Assembly: GCA_001939145.1 (NCBI GenBank)
Contig: LSRX01000063.1
Location: 1,040,554-1,104,553 of the forward strand
Direction: 5' to 3'
Origin: Symbiodinium microadriaticum
Taxonomy: Eukaryota > Sar > Dinophyceae > Suessiales > Symbiodiniaceae
DNA length: 64,000 nt
The notes below the pieces were generated by a model, which made no database searches, was not told the DNA's origin, and saw only the letters and a program-made list of their open reading frames with translations. Below, one piece after another: positions 22,546 to 33,439 of this stretch; positions within the stretch are counted from its first letter, which is position 1; each line of letters begins with the position of its first letter. Made by a program: the position numbers and the translations under genes.

Positions 22546-22951
22546 GTCGTACCTGCAGTGGGAGGCTACTGCTCACATCTGCTCACCCTCTACGTCATTC
22601 TACCCCTCAAAGAGTCAAGCGATGTTTCCTTGTGCAGTGTGCCCCAGCAGGCTGCTGCAGATTGTATGCCTCCGCGACAGGGTAAATCCCAGCATATTCT
22701 GCTTTTCGCAAGGCCACGTATGGCTCAAGTTTAGTTGCCGGGTTGATGTCGTACCCACGGTCAATCTAGGTTTGCACGGGAAACCCAAAGCTGGGCTTCG
22801 TCTGTCCGGAACCTGAAGCAGCGGTAGCCCCAGCGCGGGAAGTTAGAGAGCAGCCGCTGGACCGAAGACCCCTGAAGCGAGACCATTGTCTGGGGAAGCT
22901 AAGTACACTATCCCTACGCCTACAGCCCGAACTTGGGGGACCACGCAGAGC

Positions 22952-25900
22952 ATGGCTCGCCCACCAGCTTCCGATGCTGCTCGTTTTGAGGATGTCCGCT
23001 CAAAGCTGAATCGCTTGAACTACACGCAGCCGCTTGGAGAGGTTTCTCTGGCTCTCGTCGAGAAGTTGCTGGAAGACCTCCTGAAGTCTGCAGATTCCTT
23101 CCGGCTCTTGGAGAACGATGTGAAGGGTCATGAGCGCCAGATCGAAGAGGTGGAAGACGAGCTCAGTGTTCTGCAAAAGGAACAGCCGGAGCTTCTGCGT
23201 GAAAATGTGGAGCTTCACAAGCGAGTGCTCAAGGAAAGTACGGAGACGGCTGCAAGACGGCGGCAGTGGGCTGCCCGGCAGACCGCCAACGAGAAGGAGC
23301 TGCGAAGGCTACGAAGCTTGCAACATTTGCAGGAAAATCAGAGCCAAGAACTCCAAGGCTCCGCGGAGCGTCTGCGATCTCGGATGGCAGAGATCAGGAA
23401 GACCTCCAGAGATGACCGCAGTGGAAAGTCCAGGACCATCGTGATGAGAGGTCCCCCTCCTGCGCCAGGGGCGCGGCCGAGACACGTGGATGTCGGTCGC
23501 ATCGAGGGTCCGCGAGCTGAGGCCCCCGCTCTTGCGAGCCACGTGGCTTTTGTCGCCGAGCAGCTCGGTGAGTCACGTCGACGCCTGACAGAGGAGGTCC
23601 GTTCGCTGAAAGCTGCAGAGGCCAAAGAAGAAGCCGCTGCAGAGGAACTCAGCAGGGCCCGAGCGCGTGCTGCTGAGCGGGAGGGGCCTTCCGATAATCC
23701 CGACGATGTCACCGACGAGGTCAAAGTGCTGCGTGAGGAAGAAGCACGTGCTGCCGCGGAGTTGGCAGAGCTGGAAACCGAGTGCACCGCTCTGAGGCAG
23801 CGCGGGCTTCGTCTCAGCACCGAGGCCGATGCGGCGGAGGCCTTGATAGCGCAACGGCGAGGCCTCTTGCAACAAGCGCAGCAACAGCGGGATGTGGCCA
23901 AAGAAGCGGCGACCCGGCTGGAGCTCGGAACATCGGATCCGGCAGTTGCCGGCCTCACCAGCGACCTCGACGAGGCACGGCGAGCCTCTTCGAAGACCAA
24001 GTCTGAGGAGGTTGCCATCCGTGAGGCTTTGGCCATGCTGCGAGGAAGCCTCGAGGCCGAAGAAGCGAGAGGTCAAGCAGAAGCCAAAGAGCACGCCATT
24101 CAACAGAGCCGGCTTCTCGAGGAGCTGGCTGCAGCAGAGCAGAGCAGGCCGGCTCAGAAGATTGTCTCGTTGGAGACGGCGCATCGGACCGCTGTGCAGC
24201 ATGCTGCCAAAGGCTCTTCGCAGCGTGCCGGCCTGGCAGCAGAGCTTGCAAGGCTTCGGGCACACGAAGTGGTGCAGCGACGTCTTCTCGCCACTGCAAC
24301 GGCGGAGGTGGAGGCCTCCCAACGTGCTGCTTCGGCGACGGCCGAAGAGGCCTTGATGGAAGATGCCCAGCGACGCCTGCTCTCGGAGGTGCTCCAGGGC
24401 GCTCAAAGCGAGGCGGACGCTCTGCAGGTCTACTTGGAGACGGCCACGAGCGAGCGCTTGGCAGCTTCCGAGGAGGTGGCGGCTGCACGGCTGGTAGAGT
24501 CGTCCTGGCGCTCGGCGGCGCAGGCACGGCAGGAGGCACAGCTTCGTCTGTCCAAAGAGCTGCAATCGGCACGCACAGGTGCCTCAGAAGCAGAGGCCAA
24601 GCGCTCAGAGACGCGTCGAAAGGAGGAGGCGATTTCCTCGGCATCTTCGGTGCTGGGGCAGCGTTTGGCTGCAGAGCAGGCAGAGCTTGCGGAAGCCCAG
24701 CAAAGCTGCCGTGAGCTATCGTCTTCCCTGGCACGGGCCGCACAGGAGCTGGATGAGGTCCGAGGCCAATGCCAGTCGGAGGAAGCGAGTATTAAACGCT
24801 TACAGCTTCAAATGACAAGCTTGGGATCCACTCTTCGAAGCCAGGAGGCATCGACTTCGGAGGTCACAGCGCAGCTTGCAGCTTTGAGGCTTGAGCTGGG
24901 ACAGCGCCAAGACACCCTTCGCGAGATGGTGAGGGAAGAGTCCGAAAGCCAGGCCAGCGTCTGGGCTGCGCGTCGCGAGGGCGAGGCTGCCGAGGCGCAT
25001 GCGGAAGCACTGCAGGGCCAGATCAAGGCAGTCTCGGACTCGGAAAGCCACATGGAAGAGGTGCTGCGTGAGCTTGAGGCGGCTGCGGCTTCGCGAGATC
25101 GACAGCGGGCAGCACTCGCCGAAGAGCGGCACAGCTTTGAGGCCGAGTTGGCTGAGTGCTTGGCGGAGATGGCAGAGGAGGAAAGTCGCTCTGCTGCCAC
25201 AAAACATGGGCCTGGCTCGGTGCGGATGCGTCTGGAGGAGCTGGAAGAAGAGTCCCGCCGTCTGCGTGGCACCATTGCTAGCTTAGAGGCGGACCAGGCG
25301 GAGCTTCTACAGATCAGTGACAGGGCCGAAGTCAGGCTTCGACCCTTGCGTGCGGAAGCTGCACGGGTCAGAAGCCAGCGAGGCGAAGTCCAGTGGACCT
25401 TGGATAGACTGCGCCACCGCGTCGCTTCCCAACATGGCGAGCTCGTGAATTCAACGACAACCGCAGCGGCCACGAGCGATGTGATACGAACTGTGGAGAC
25501 GGAGGTTCATTCAGCGCAAAGCGAGCTCTCGGAGCGCATGCATGAGGTGACGCTTGCTCTGGATGATCTGATGCACATGACCGCAGAGAACCAGCTCCTC
25601 CATGAGCAGTTGCAGCGGTGTAAGAGCCACCGCGATCGCTTGGCCCATGCGCTCGAGGAGCAAGATTCGCAACAGCTTCCCATGATGCAGGAGCTACGTG
25701 GGCATGAGTTTTTGCGGGATACCGTGCTCCGAGCTTATCAGGAGGCCATTGATGAGCGACAGCGAAAAGAAGTGGCAGTCTCTGAAATGTCCAAGCAGGT
25801 GGAGAACTCTTTGGAAGAAGTGAGCGGCTTGAAGCAATCCTTGGAAGGTTTGCTCCACACGGAGGATTTGGCCGGATCTCAGCTCCAAAGCGGTCATTCT

Positions 25901-26425
25901 GAGCTAGCAGTCCTGCGTGCAAAGATGAGCGACGCCACGCATGTCCTGGAGATGCAAGAGTTTGCCTCGGAAGAGCTACGGGTGGAGAGTTCACGGCTGC
26001 GGCTGGCGGCCAGCTCGCAGCAAGTTGCCATCAACGACGCCGTCTTGAGCGCCGCAGCGGTAGCGGCACAGGCGGACGCCCTAAGAGCAGAGGTGCAGTC
26101 CTTGCAGCACGACCTGGAGGAGGCCCGTGGCCACCTCGCAGATGGGAAGCTGCAGAGGGACGAGGCACTCAAGAGCAAGAGCAAGCTCGAGGATCTGCTT
26201 TCGACTCAACGCCAGATGCAGTTGCAAAAGGAGGCTGAAATCCATGCATTGCGGGGCACCGTGGATGCTGCGCCGGCTGAAAATGGAAAGGCCCTGCAGC
26301 AGACGCTTGAGCGCCTCCAGCGGCTGGAAGGTTTCATGGGCACCGAGCGCGGGATTTTTGCAGCGGAGGTGGAGCGCTTGTCCACGGAGCTGCGAAGCTT
26401 TCAATCTGCATCGAATTCTGCATAG
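22952..26425 (+). CDS. CEP135/Bld10-like coiled-coil centriolar protein
   Basis: A 3.5-kb uninterrupted ORF gives 1157 residues from the ATG at 22952; the frame is open further upstream to a non-ATG position at 22886, so an upstream exon is possible. It is almost entirely coiled coil, rich in Glu, Ala, Arg, Leu and Gln. The N-terminal segment (residues about 12-51: FEDVRSKLNRLNYTQPLGEV continuing SLALVEKLLEDLLKSADSFR) matches the conserved N-terminus of CEP135/TSGA10-family proteins, where a K-L-x-x-L-x-Y-x-Q-x-L segment is followed by LVEKL. Length is close to human CEP135 (about 1140 residues). Family members are cartwheel-pinhead components needed for nine-fold centriole/basal body assembly, which fits a flagellated dinoflagellate. 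Antisense frames of up to 330 codons are shadows. Coiled-coil bias could mislead the match, hence moderate confidence. Confidence 0.65.
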   Translation: MARPPASDAARFEDVRSKLNRLNYTQPLGEVSLALVEKLLEDLLKSADSFRLLENDVKGHERQIEEVEDELSVLQKEQPELLRENVELHKRVLKESTETAARRRQWAARQTANEKELRRLRSLQHLQENQSQELQGSAERLRSRMAEIRKTSRDDRSGKSRTIVMRGPPPAPGARPRHVDVGRIEGPRAEAPALASHVAFVAEQLGESRRRLTEEVRSLKAAEAKEEAAAEELSRARARAAEREGPSDNPDDVTDEVKVLREEEARAAAELAELETECTALRQRGLRLSTEADAAEALIAQRRGLLQQAQQQRDVAKEAATRLELGTSDPAVAGLTSDLDEARRASSKTKSEEVAIREALAMLRGSLEAEEARGQAEAKEHAIQQSRLLEELAAAEQSRPAQKIVSLETAHRTAVQHAAKGSSQRAGLAAELARLRAHEVVQRRLLATATAEVEASQRAASATAEEALMEDAQRRLLSEVLQGAQSEADALQVYLETATSERLAASEEVAAARLVESSWRSAAQARQEAQLRLSKELQSARTGASEAEAKRSETRRKEEAISSASSVLGQRLAAEQAELAEAQQSCRELSSSLARAAQELDEVRGQCQSEEASIKRLQLQMTSLGSTLRSQEASTSEVTAQLAALRLELGQRQDTLREMVREESESQASVWAARREGEAAEAHAEALQGQIKAVSDSESHMEEVLRELEAAAASRDRQRAALAEERHSFEAELAECLAEMAEEESRSAATKHGPGSVRMRLEELEEESRRLRGTIASLEADQAELLQISDRAEVRLRPLRAEAARVRSQRGEVQWTLDRLRHRVASQHGELVNSTTTAAATSDVIRTVETEVHSAQSELSERMHEVTLALDDLMHMTAENQLLHEQLQRCKSHRDRLAHALEEQDSQQLPMMQELRGHEFLRDTVLRAYQEAIDERQRKEVAVSEMSKQVENSLEEVSGLKQSLEGLLHTEDLAGSQLQSGHSELAVLRAKMSDATHVLEMQEFASEELRVESSRLRLAASSQQVAINDAVLSAAAVAAQADALRAEVQSLQHDLEEARGHLADGKLQRDEALKSKSKLEDLLSTQRQMQLQKEAEIHALRGTVDAAPAENGKALQQTLERLQRLEGFMGTERGIFAAEVERLSTELRSFQSASNSA

Positions 26426-26614
26426 CCCGCAAAGACACTAAGTTGTCCCGGATGCGGTCATGAAAAATCGGCTGTATGTTTCCTGTAACTATGTTCGGAT
26501 ATGCTTGGACCACGAAGTGTGTGTCTAAGTTCATAGTTCTGGAGCGCTAACAGGGCATGACAAGACTCTAGCTTTCCTGTTCTCGTCGTTTGTCCAGACA
26601 TGCCACAACACGGG

Positions 26615-26875
26615 AATATGTTCGCAGGTGGTGGGTATCCTGCTCGAATACCGTGCAGACGCCCTGGCCAAGACATACAAGGGCCGCTGACTCACGTGGG
26701 ATCTCTCCAGCCTGCCACAGTTTGTAATATGCTGATCGTTTCTTCATCGCATACCAGGCGACACGCCCTTGCATTGTGGTTGCCGGCACGATGCGGCGAA
26801 TTCTGTACAGCAGCTTCTTGCAAAGTCCTGGCAAGGTGCCCTCATTTGCACAGCACATGCCACAAGTAGGGTAAG
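26615..26875 (+). CDS. ankyrin-repeat exons
   Basis: One stretch (about 26626-26690) reads VVGILLEYRADALAKTYKG, the second helix of an ankyrin unit; it is followed in another frame by PLTHVGSLQPA. After a TACCAG acceptor, GDTPLHCGCRHDAANSVQQL continuing LAKSWQGALI (about 26758-26850) is a further unit. These probably belong with the ankyrin-TPR gene continuing at about 30.05 kb, leaving a 3.2-kb intervening stretch that holds a satellite array. Confidence 0.5.
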
Positions 26876-26899
26876 ATGTCGTCGGAATGTTCGAGCTTT

Positions 26900-28820
26900 G
26901 CCGGTACAGTGGCGCATGCAGAGTATGGCGCAAAGCGATCATAAAAGCCTGAAGCCACACCGAGGGGTGCGAGGACAGATTGGAAAGGGTGTCCAGGAAA
27001 ATCTACGTAGGCTGCTGCACGTTGTTCCAAAATTGAATACATACAATAGCATGCCATATGTAATTAACATACACTATAACATATATGCTACCCCCCCTCA
27101 GGTACCGAGGTTTTCGTGTTGATGCTTATGTGTTGCTAAGCGGGCTTATGTGTGAATGAATGATGAGCATACTGCTCAGACTGAGACCGTTCTGAGGACG
27201 GTCATGTCAGCAGCAAGTCAAGCCTCTCAGCATAGCACGGATGTCACATGCACCCAAGCCCTCGACACGCGAAGCCAAGAAACTTTATGCATTGCTTATT
27301 GGGGGGAGGTCACACCATCTCAGCAGCAAGTCAAGCTTTCGGCATAACACGGATGCCTGATGCACCCCAGCCCTCGACACACGAAGCCAAGAAACTTTAT
27401 GCATTGTTTATACCTCCGTGGATGTTGTCTCCACAATGTGCGTCAAACGAAACCTGCATGGTTGCTTTCGTGTTTATGCTCTTGTTTGGCTTAAGCTAAG
27501 TGGTCTTGTCTAGCAAACATGAGTCAACCATGAATCGTGGATGTTGCGCCAGATGTCGGTGCCAAACATTAACCGCATGTTTGTTTGAGCATCATGAGCC
27601 AGCATGAAATCGGATAGATAAGGCTGCGAGCGCACATGCAGAAGGAAGCAAGCATGCATAGGCACAAGATGATTTGACAACGATGGCACTGGACATGAAG
27701 AGCCGACATGAACGAGTATGACAAAACTGCGGCCGTATGGCAGGGCTGGCCTACTGAAGCAGGCTCAGGCAAAACTTTTGTCATGGCATGGGAGCATAGC
27801 TTCCCCATGGCCACCCACATGTCCATATCGCAATGCCAGTAATTATACTGTGCAGATCTCAATATGGCTCGCAACAAAGCACTGCCAGCTTTGGTATGCG
27901 GTTGACGCGATCTGCGTGCCTGTAAAGTCAACGTTTTTCCCTAGCTGCCGGGCAGTTTGTGCTTAACGAGACGGACGTAGTGGGGCTGTTGCCACCGCCA
28001 CTTGCCCTGCACCTTCACTCTCTTTTTACAGTGGACTACGCCTGCCTATGCTTCATGACCGTGACTTTGCCGTTGGGCTAGTCCAAAACAACGAACTGAG
28101 TGATCCGTTTGAGTATAGTTTGAGTTCCATGTCAGCTTTACAGCAAAACGGTACCGGAAGCTTGTCTCTACCCCATGTGCCGGCATTGGTGGCATTTTCG
28201 ATTGCAGTTTTGTCGGGAAGGGGGAACATCCGCAATCACATCCACGAAATGTTTCAACATCGCCTGGTCAAGTGGCAGCCTGGCAAGTCTTGCAGGGGCA
28301 AGTCCATGATAGACATACCGCCAGAAGCCTGGTCTGACCATGATGGATAAGGAAGGGGCTTGAACAGATACATACCCTTGGCGGCCTCGATACCAACCTC
28401 GATGGACACCTCGCCACCCCGACCAGCCATACTGAACCAGAGCACAAGGATGCTCCAGTACGGACGTGAGTATGCAGGCAATTGCTCGGGAGAAATCAGG
28501 TCGACATGTCTGTGCGTCAACTCATATCCTTACCCCGGTGCGAAGTTGGCAAGCACACTCTTTGCAGTCTCGCATGCGTACGCAGCTTGGCGCACTCAGT
28601 TAGCCGGGACAGAAGCAGTACGTCGTCATCTACCGTCAGCGGGGTTGCAAAACATTTTCCTTGATGCTTCTTTACAATGTTTTTACAATTCAGGCAACTG
28701 TTCTTGCTTTTGGGGCCGCTCAACCAGCGAGCATCATGAGCATCAGTAGGGTCTTTGGAAGCGGCGCGGGTGAGCGTTATGAGCATTACAAGTTTCTCTG
28801 GGCTGCCCCGAAAGCAGAAA
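26900..28820. other. no gene supported; contains a 92-bp tandem duplication
   Basis: Frames at 28048-28350 (+), 28360-28749 (+) and 28254-28520 (-) compete and carry no recognised domain. A direct duplication at 27208-27299 and 27321-27411 begins CAGCAGCAAGTCAAGC and includes CCCTCGACACRCGAAGCCAA, separated by about 20 bp. The region may be a long intron of the ankyrin gene. Confidence 0.4.
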
Positions 28821-28829
28821 CAATTGGTA

Positions 28830-29830
28830 TCGTGGAAATTGTTGGTGGTAACACCAACACTTTCCGTGATTGGGTCACGAAAAATGTTGATGAAACCCAT
28901 TGCGGACGCGATGGGCGACTACACTCCGAGTACTCGCGCATACTACGCTCGAGTATGCTCGAGTACGCTCGAGTATACGTATGCTCGAGTATGCTCGAGT
29001 ATGCTCGAGAGTACGCTCGAGTACGCTCGAGTGTGCTCGAGTACGCTCGAGTACGCTGGAGTACGCTCGAGTGCGCTCGAGTGCGCTCGAGTACCCGGGA
29101 ATACCCGCGCATACCCGCGGATACTCGCGCATACCCACGCATACTCGCCCAATCTCGCCCATACCCGCGCATACTCGCACATACTCGCGCACACCCGCGC
29201 ACAGTGGGTACTCGCGCATACCCGCGCATACTCGTGCATACTCGCGCATACTCGTTCACATGTGCGCATACTCGCGCACGTACCCGGGCACACTCGCTCA
29301 TACTCGCGCATACCCGCGCATACCCGCGCATACTCGCGCACGTACCCGGGCACACTCGCTCATGATACTCGCGCATACCCGCGCATACCTGCGCATACCC
29401 GGTGCTATCCGGGACCACAATCTGCAGTCGCGCTTTCCACAATTCCAACAATTTCCATGAATTGCGAGAGACCTCGTGAGAAAGAGCCATAGATAGGAAA
29501 ATCATGGAAATTGTTGGTAAAACCAACAATTTCCATGACGGAAAATGTTGGTACAACCAACAATTCCAACAGTTTCCATGAATTTCGAGAAACCTCTTGA
29601 GCCGGAGCCATAGTTTGGAAAATCATGGAAATTGTTGGTAAAACCAACACTTTCCATGATTGGCTCGGGAAAAATGTTGGTAAAACCAACAATATCCATG
29701 ATATTGAAACCCCGTGAGCCAGAGCCATAGTTCGGAAAATCATGGTAATTGTTGGAAATGTTGGTAAAACCAAGCCTTTCCATGATTTGTCTGCGGGAAA
29801 TCATGGAAAATGTTGGTAAACAACATCCCA
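28830..29830. repeat. palindrome array enclosing a CTCGAGTACG/CATACTCGCG satellite
   Basis: A 10-bp-period tract, CTCGAGTACG grading into CATACTCGCG and CATACCCGCG (about 28940-29405), is flanked on both sides by near-perfect palindromes. The left one is GGAAATTGTTGGTGGTAACA continuing CCAACACTTTCC (28836-28867). The right ones include TCATGGAAATTGTTGGT (29502-29518) facing its exact complement at 29522-29538. About 115-bp units with these hairpins repeat three times between 29440 and 29830. Six-frame ORFs of up to 256 codons here are repeat artefacts. Confidence 0.85.
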
Positions 29831-30049
29831 AGGTTCGCCAAACATGGCCAGAGAGCACAGCAGAACCTGCCAAGGAAGCACGCCCACCGCTTAAGCGCTT
29901 AAGCCCCCAACATTCTCGAGGAAAGGGCCTGGGTGCCAAAACACTTCATGCAATGCTTCCGAGTACCAACAACAGTTCGCCCTCAGCGTGACAAAGCCGA
30001 GCAAACATCGTTGTTTCTGGTGGTTGCTAGTCTGGTACGAATCAACAAC

Positions 30050-30390
30050 AGGAGGCAGGTGCAAAGGAATTCTCCCGGCGAGGCACCATCGAACTCCTGC
30101 AAGCTGCGGCCTCATCGGGAGAGCAGTGCCTTCTTAACAGGGGTGCAGGGTACAGTAGTTAAGGTTTACTGCTAAAAGCGCCTGACATTTCCAAAAGGGG
30201 CTTCCACCGAGGCCACCAACCGGCACTACGAGACTGCGCTCCACGTGGCGGTCGTGTCAGTCTCGGCACAGCTTTGGGCCAGCCTGGTAGATGCGGCCAA
30301 GGCGCCCAGTCATAGTAATGATATTCATAACACAATACGAATACTGCTGCTACTGCTTCTCCAACAACAACAACTACTACTACTTCAAAA

Positions 30391-30421
<31 letters not shown>

Positions 30422-32941
30422 GCGTGCCAGATGGGTAGCAAGAAATAGCAACTATACTAATAATAGCAGTAATAAGAACACTTGTAATGTTAAACTTTGT
30501 AGCAGTCTCATGGAGAAATCTGAATATATCACTCTTGAGTCTGAGGGACTGTAGCTGTCCATGAACTGCCAGGGATGCAGGCCTTGCTTGGAACAGCGCT
30601 CGGACGACGGTGGCACCGCTCTCCACTATGCTGCTTTGGAAGGACCTGGACATGTTTCCGCTGTTGTAAACAACTCCTACTTTTCCCGTGGCATTTCAGC
30701 AAACGGTCAGGAAATGCCATTGCCTTTGAAAGCTTGCTACAAGCAAGAGCCGATCCCGGCGCCATCGACTGTCAGGCGGAGTTAGGCCGAACTTTGCTGA
30801 GCACGGACAAGAGGACAGCTCATCGGTCTTTTGATAGCAGGGCCGAACACCTCTTGAGTTGGCAACGCCGGAGATCAAAGCCATGACAGGCTGGACACAC
30901 GACTTGAGCATCCAAAACCTCTCTTTCTCTCTCTTTGCTCTTTTTCACAGGCGAGATGGCGGCCTTCTGCGGTGAGAAGAGTGAGAGCTTCCGCGAGGAG
31001 GGCAACGTGGAGAAGTTGATTGCGCTCGGCAACAGTCTGCTGCATGGCTTGCAACTTCGAGCAGTGCATTACCTTCCCATCATTGCAACGGTGATAGTTG
31101 TTCTTATTGCGGGGATGGACGTCGTGGGGGCCTCTGCGGGTGTTGTTGTTATCGCTCCATCCATCCCCGAAGCAATAGTTGGATTCAATGATTCCGTCAT
31201 CACTGTAGCAACCACGTGCAGTCACGGAAATGCTTTGTCTCATCGCTGGACTTGCTCCAAGACTCGCACAGAAGAAGTACGATGGTGCCATCAAGACGTT
31301 TGATCGGGCGCTTGTGGAAGCACAAGTTGTATCGGACCAGGAGGCTGGGTTTGACATTGCGAGCTGACACTCCGGTTTCTTACAGTCGCCATGATCAGAG
31401 GAGAACGCCGCCACGAAAGATCAGCACGAACGGCGAAGCTTGGCATTGTAATGCTGCTGGTGTCACACATCACGAGGCGCCCATCCTGCGCTGAACTGTA
31501 AGGACGATACCAGATGTGCCAAGAGCTGGACGCTTGCCATTGGTTGTTACAGAACCGCCTGCGGCTTGTGTGGACTGTGCCATGGCGGCGACATGACTGT
31601 CTCCACGTCTCCCAAGGATGGTTTGCTGCAAGCCGGTGAAACTATGGGCGTCGGACGCCTAACTGCTAGAAGTAGAGAAGCAGGCATTTGGCTTGGGCTG
31701 TCACCGCCAATGTGCTGGCGTGTCCTGAGATCCTGCAATGTATCGGTATGGCCAGCAGCAGCGGAAGAACAAACAGAACAGACAGCGCTGCACATCCAGC
31801 CGAAAGCTTTTAGCTTTAGGCGAAGAACAGAAGATTCCAGGAACAGGAAAGGACGACGTGCGCTGCAGCCCTTGCTTAAAGAAAGGAAAGGACACGACAA
31901 GACACAGTGACCTACCTCCCGGGCATGTCTGGCTATCCGCCGTGTTCACTTTCCTTTTCCCTTCTGCTGCCTGGAGTTTCTCTCGAGCCAAGGTCAGGGA
32001 CAGCCTGCACGGCCTGCGTGCACAGAGACTTCCAGACCACCCGCAAATTTACGCTCCTCAGCAATGACCGGAGCAGATCCACACACTCCTTCTGCAAGAT
32101 GCTGCAAGAATCGGCGATGTGGTGGCGATCTCAGGAGACTTTTTCGACTCCAGCGAGTCTGCAGAGGCGCGGCAGGATGCATGCCTTGACAAGCTTACGC
32201 AGGAATCTTGAGAGAGTCCCTATACCGTCTCGCCAGTTCGGTGGTGGCAGCGTTGCTGGGGCTTTGCCTCGCACACCTGGAATGCGGAGAGCCGAAGAGC
32301 TGCATGGCGGCAGCCGATGCAGCGCTCCGGCTTTCCCCGGAGTCCTGGCAGGCGCACCTCAAAAAAAAAGCAGGGTAAATCTTAGGGTTTAGGGTTCGGC
32401 TTAAGTTCCAGAAATTCTGCTAAAGAAGTTGCTGGCGAGCAGAGCTTCTTCAGGAGCATCCCTTCTGATTCTGAGAGGCCTTCTACGCTCGCGGGACCTG
32501 CTTCCTCCGGAGTGGAGACCTTCCACAGGCGGAAGAAGACCTTGCAGAAGCCTGGCGACTCCGGGCGAGGATGCCAAAGTCCGACAAAGAGGTCGCCGTC
32601 GCTACTAGGAACTACATAACTCACACTTCACGAATCCTTGGAGGCTCTGTGGGCCCGCGTTGAGACACTCCGGCGGCTGCGGTGGGAGGAGGCGGCAGCA
32701 GCACGGCGGATGCTTGGAACAGGTGCAGCTCTTGCAGATTTCGCGTCGTTGCTGCATGGTGGGCCGCTCCCAGCCCGCGTACGGAGCTCGGAAGTGTCAT
32801 TGTGTCCTGGCCAGGTACGAGGAGCCTGGACACGATGGACTGACACCGACCGGACTCAGACAGCAGCAAAAAGATTTGCTGCACTTTGCCCAAGAGATCC
32901 CAAGAGGGGCCGACGCCAAATGCATTGCTGCTGGCCTCTAG
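30050..32941 (+). CDS. ankyrin-repeat/TPR fusion protein, multi-exon
   Basis: Ankyrin exons: TIELLQAAASSGEQCLLNRG (about 30087-30147), TNRHYETALHVAVV (about 30219-30260), DDGGTALHYAALEG (ending 30642), NAIAFESLLQARADPGAIDC (30711-30775) and GRTPLELATPEIKAMTG (30841-30889). Three consecutive introns are fixed by codon-level continuity: 30643-30710 (GA-AG), 30776-30840 (GC-AG) and 30890-30950 (GC-AG). The joined frame then runs into EMAAFCGEKSESFREEGN and TPR units: KKYDGAIKTFDRALVEAQVV (about 31272-31335), ARIGDVVAISGDFFDSSESA (about 32105-32165), a unit ending AAADAALRLSPESWQAHL (about 32305-32350), and AFYARGTCFLRSGDLPQAEE continuing DLAEAWRLRARM (32477-32572). It ends IPRGADAKCIAAGL and a stop (32939-32941). 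Both repeat types mediate protein binding; a scaffold or co-chaperone role is possible but unproven. A telomere-like motif lies in one intron (about 32382-32398). The gene may begin further upstream. Confidence 0.6.
30325..30425. repeat. CTA/ACT trinucleotide microsatellite
   Basis: Long runs of CTACTACTA, with CAACAACAA, lie in the putative intron between two ankyrin exons. Confidence 0.9.
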
Positions 32942-32959
32942 GGTTTTTTCGAACAGGCG

Positions 32960-33330
32960 ATTGCAACGACGGTGGTGGCCAAAGTGCAGGACATGAACGC
33001 ACAGGAGATGATCGAAGCTGGGAAGGCCGGGTCCACCCGCGGCTGCTATGCTGGGCTTTTTTCAGGACTTGTCGAGAACTGCCTGGGCCTTCGCGGCATC
33101 CTCGGACCTGGAGCATGCAATATTCTGACGACTGAGCACGGTTTCTCCGAGGCAAATGCTCGCATCAAGCATGAGAAGCTCATGGATGAAATCTCTTGGG
33201 AGGTCAGAGGGCTCGTCCAAGTACTCTGCTACCGGTTTCTCCACTTGTTCAGTTGCTTCAATTCGAAGGCATGTCATGGCGTGACCCACCTCAAACAACT
33301 GCAGAATATCTGTCGCCTCATGATTCAATC
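32960..33330 (+). CDS. NxAWAxA-repeat exons
   Basis: The stretch AIATTVVAKVQDMNAQEMIE (about 32956-33015) and, in another frame, FFQDLSRTAWAFAASSDLEH (about 33056-33115) match the two helices of the organelle RNA-binding repeat. GFSEANARIKHEKLMDEISW (about 33140-33205) may be a further exon. This is a short locus compared with its relatives, so it may be a fragment or the visible part of a gene with long introns. Confidence 0.45.
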
Positions 33331-33439
33331 GGTTAGCCTGTAACTTGAGCATAATCTTGAAGCGAGTCGTTTCTCTGTTCCATAGGGTCTGTTTCTGGTC
33401 TCCCCAGCCCATGTTGTCATCCCGTGTTTGCCGAGTAGC

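Noticed and set aside
23573-24565. 330-codon minus-strand ORF
   Set aside because: Antisense to the CEP135-like coding region. Its Leu/Arg/Gln-rich sequence is the expected shadow of a coiled coil rich in GAG/CTG codons, with no domain of its own.
28786-29556. 256-codon minus-strand ORF and plus-strand relatives
   Set aside because: They translate the 10-bp CTCGAG/CATACTCGCG satellite into periodic Arg/Glu/Tyr/Val or Thr/Arg/Ala/Tyr sequence. No real protein features.
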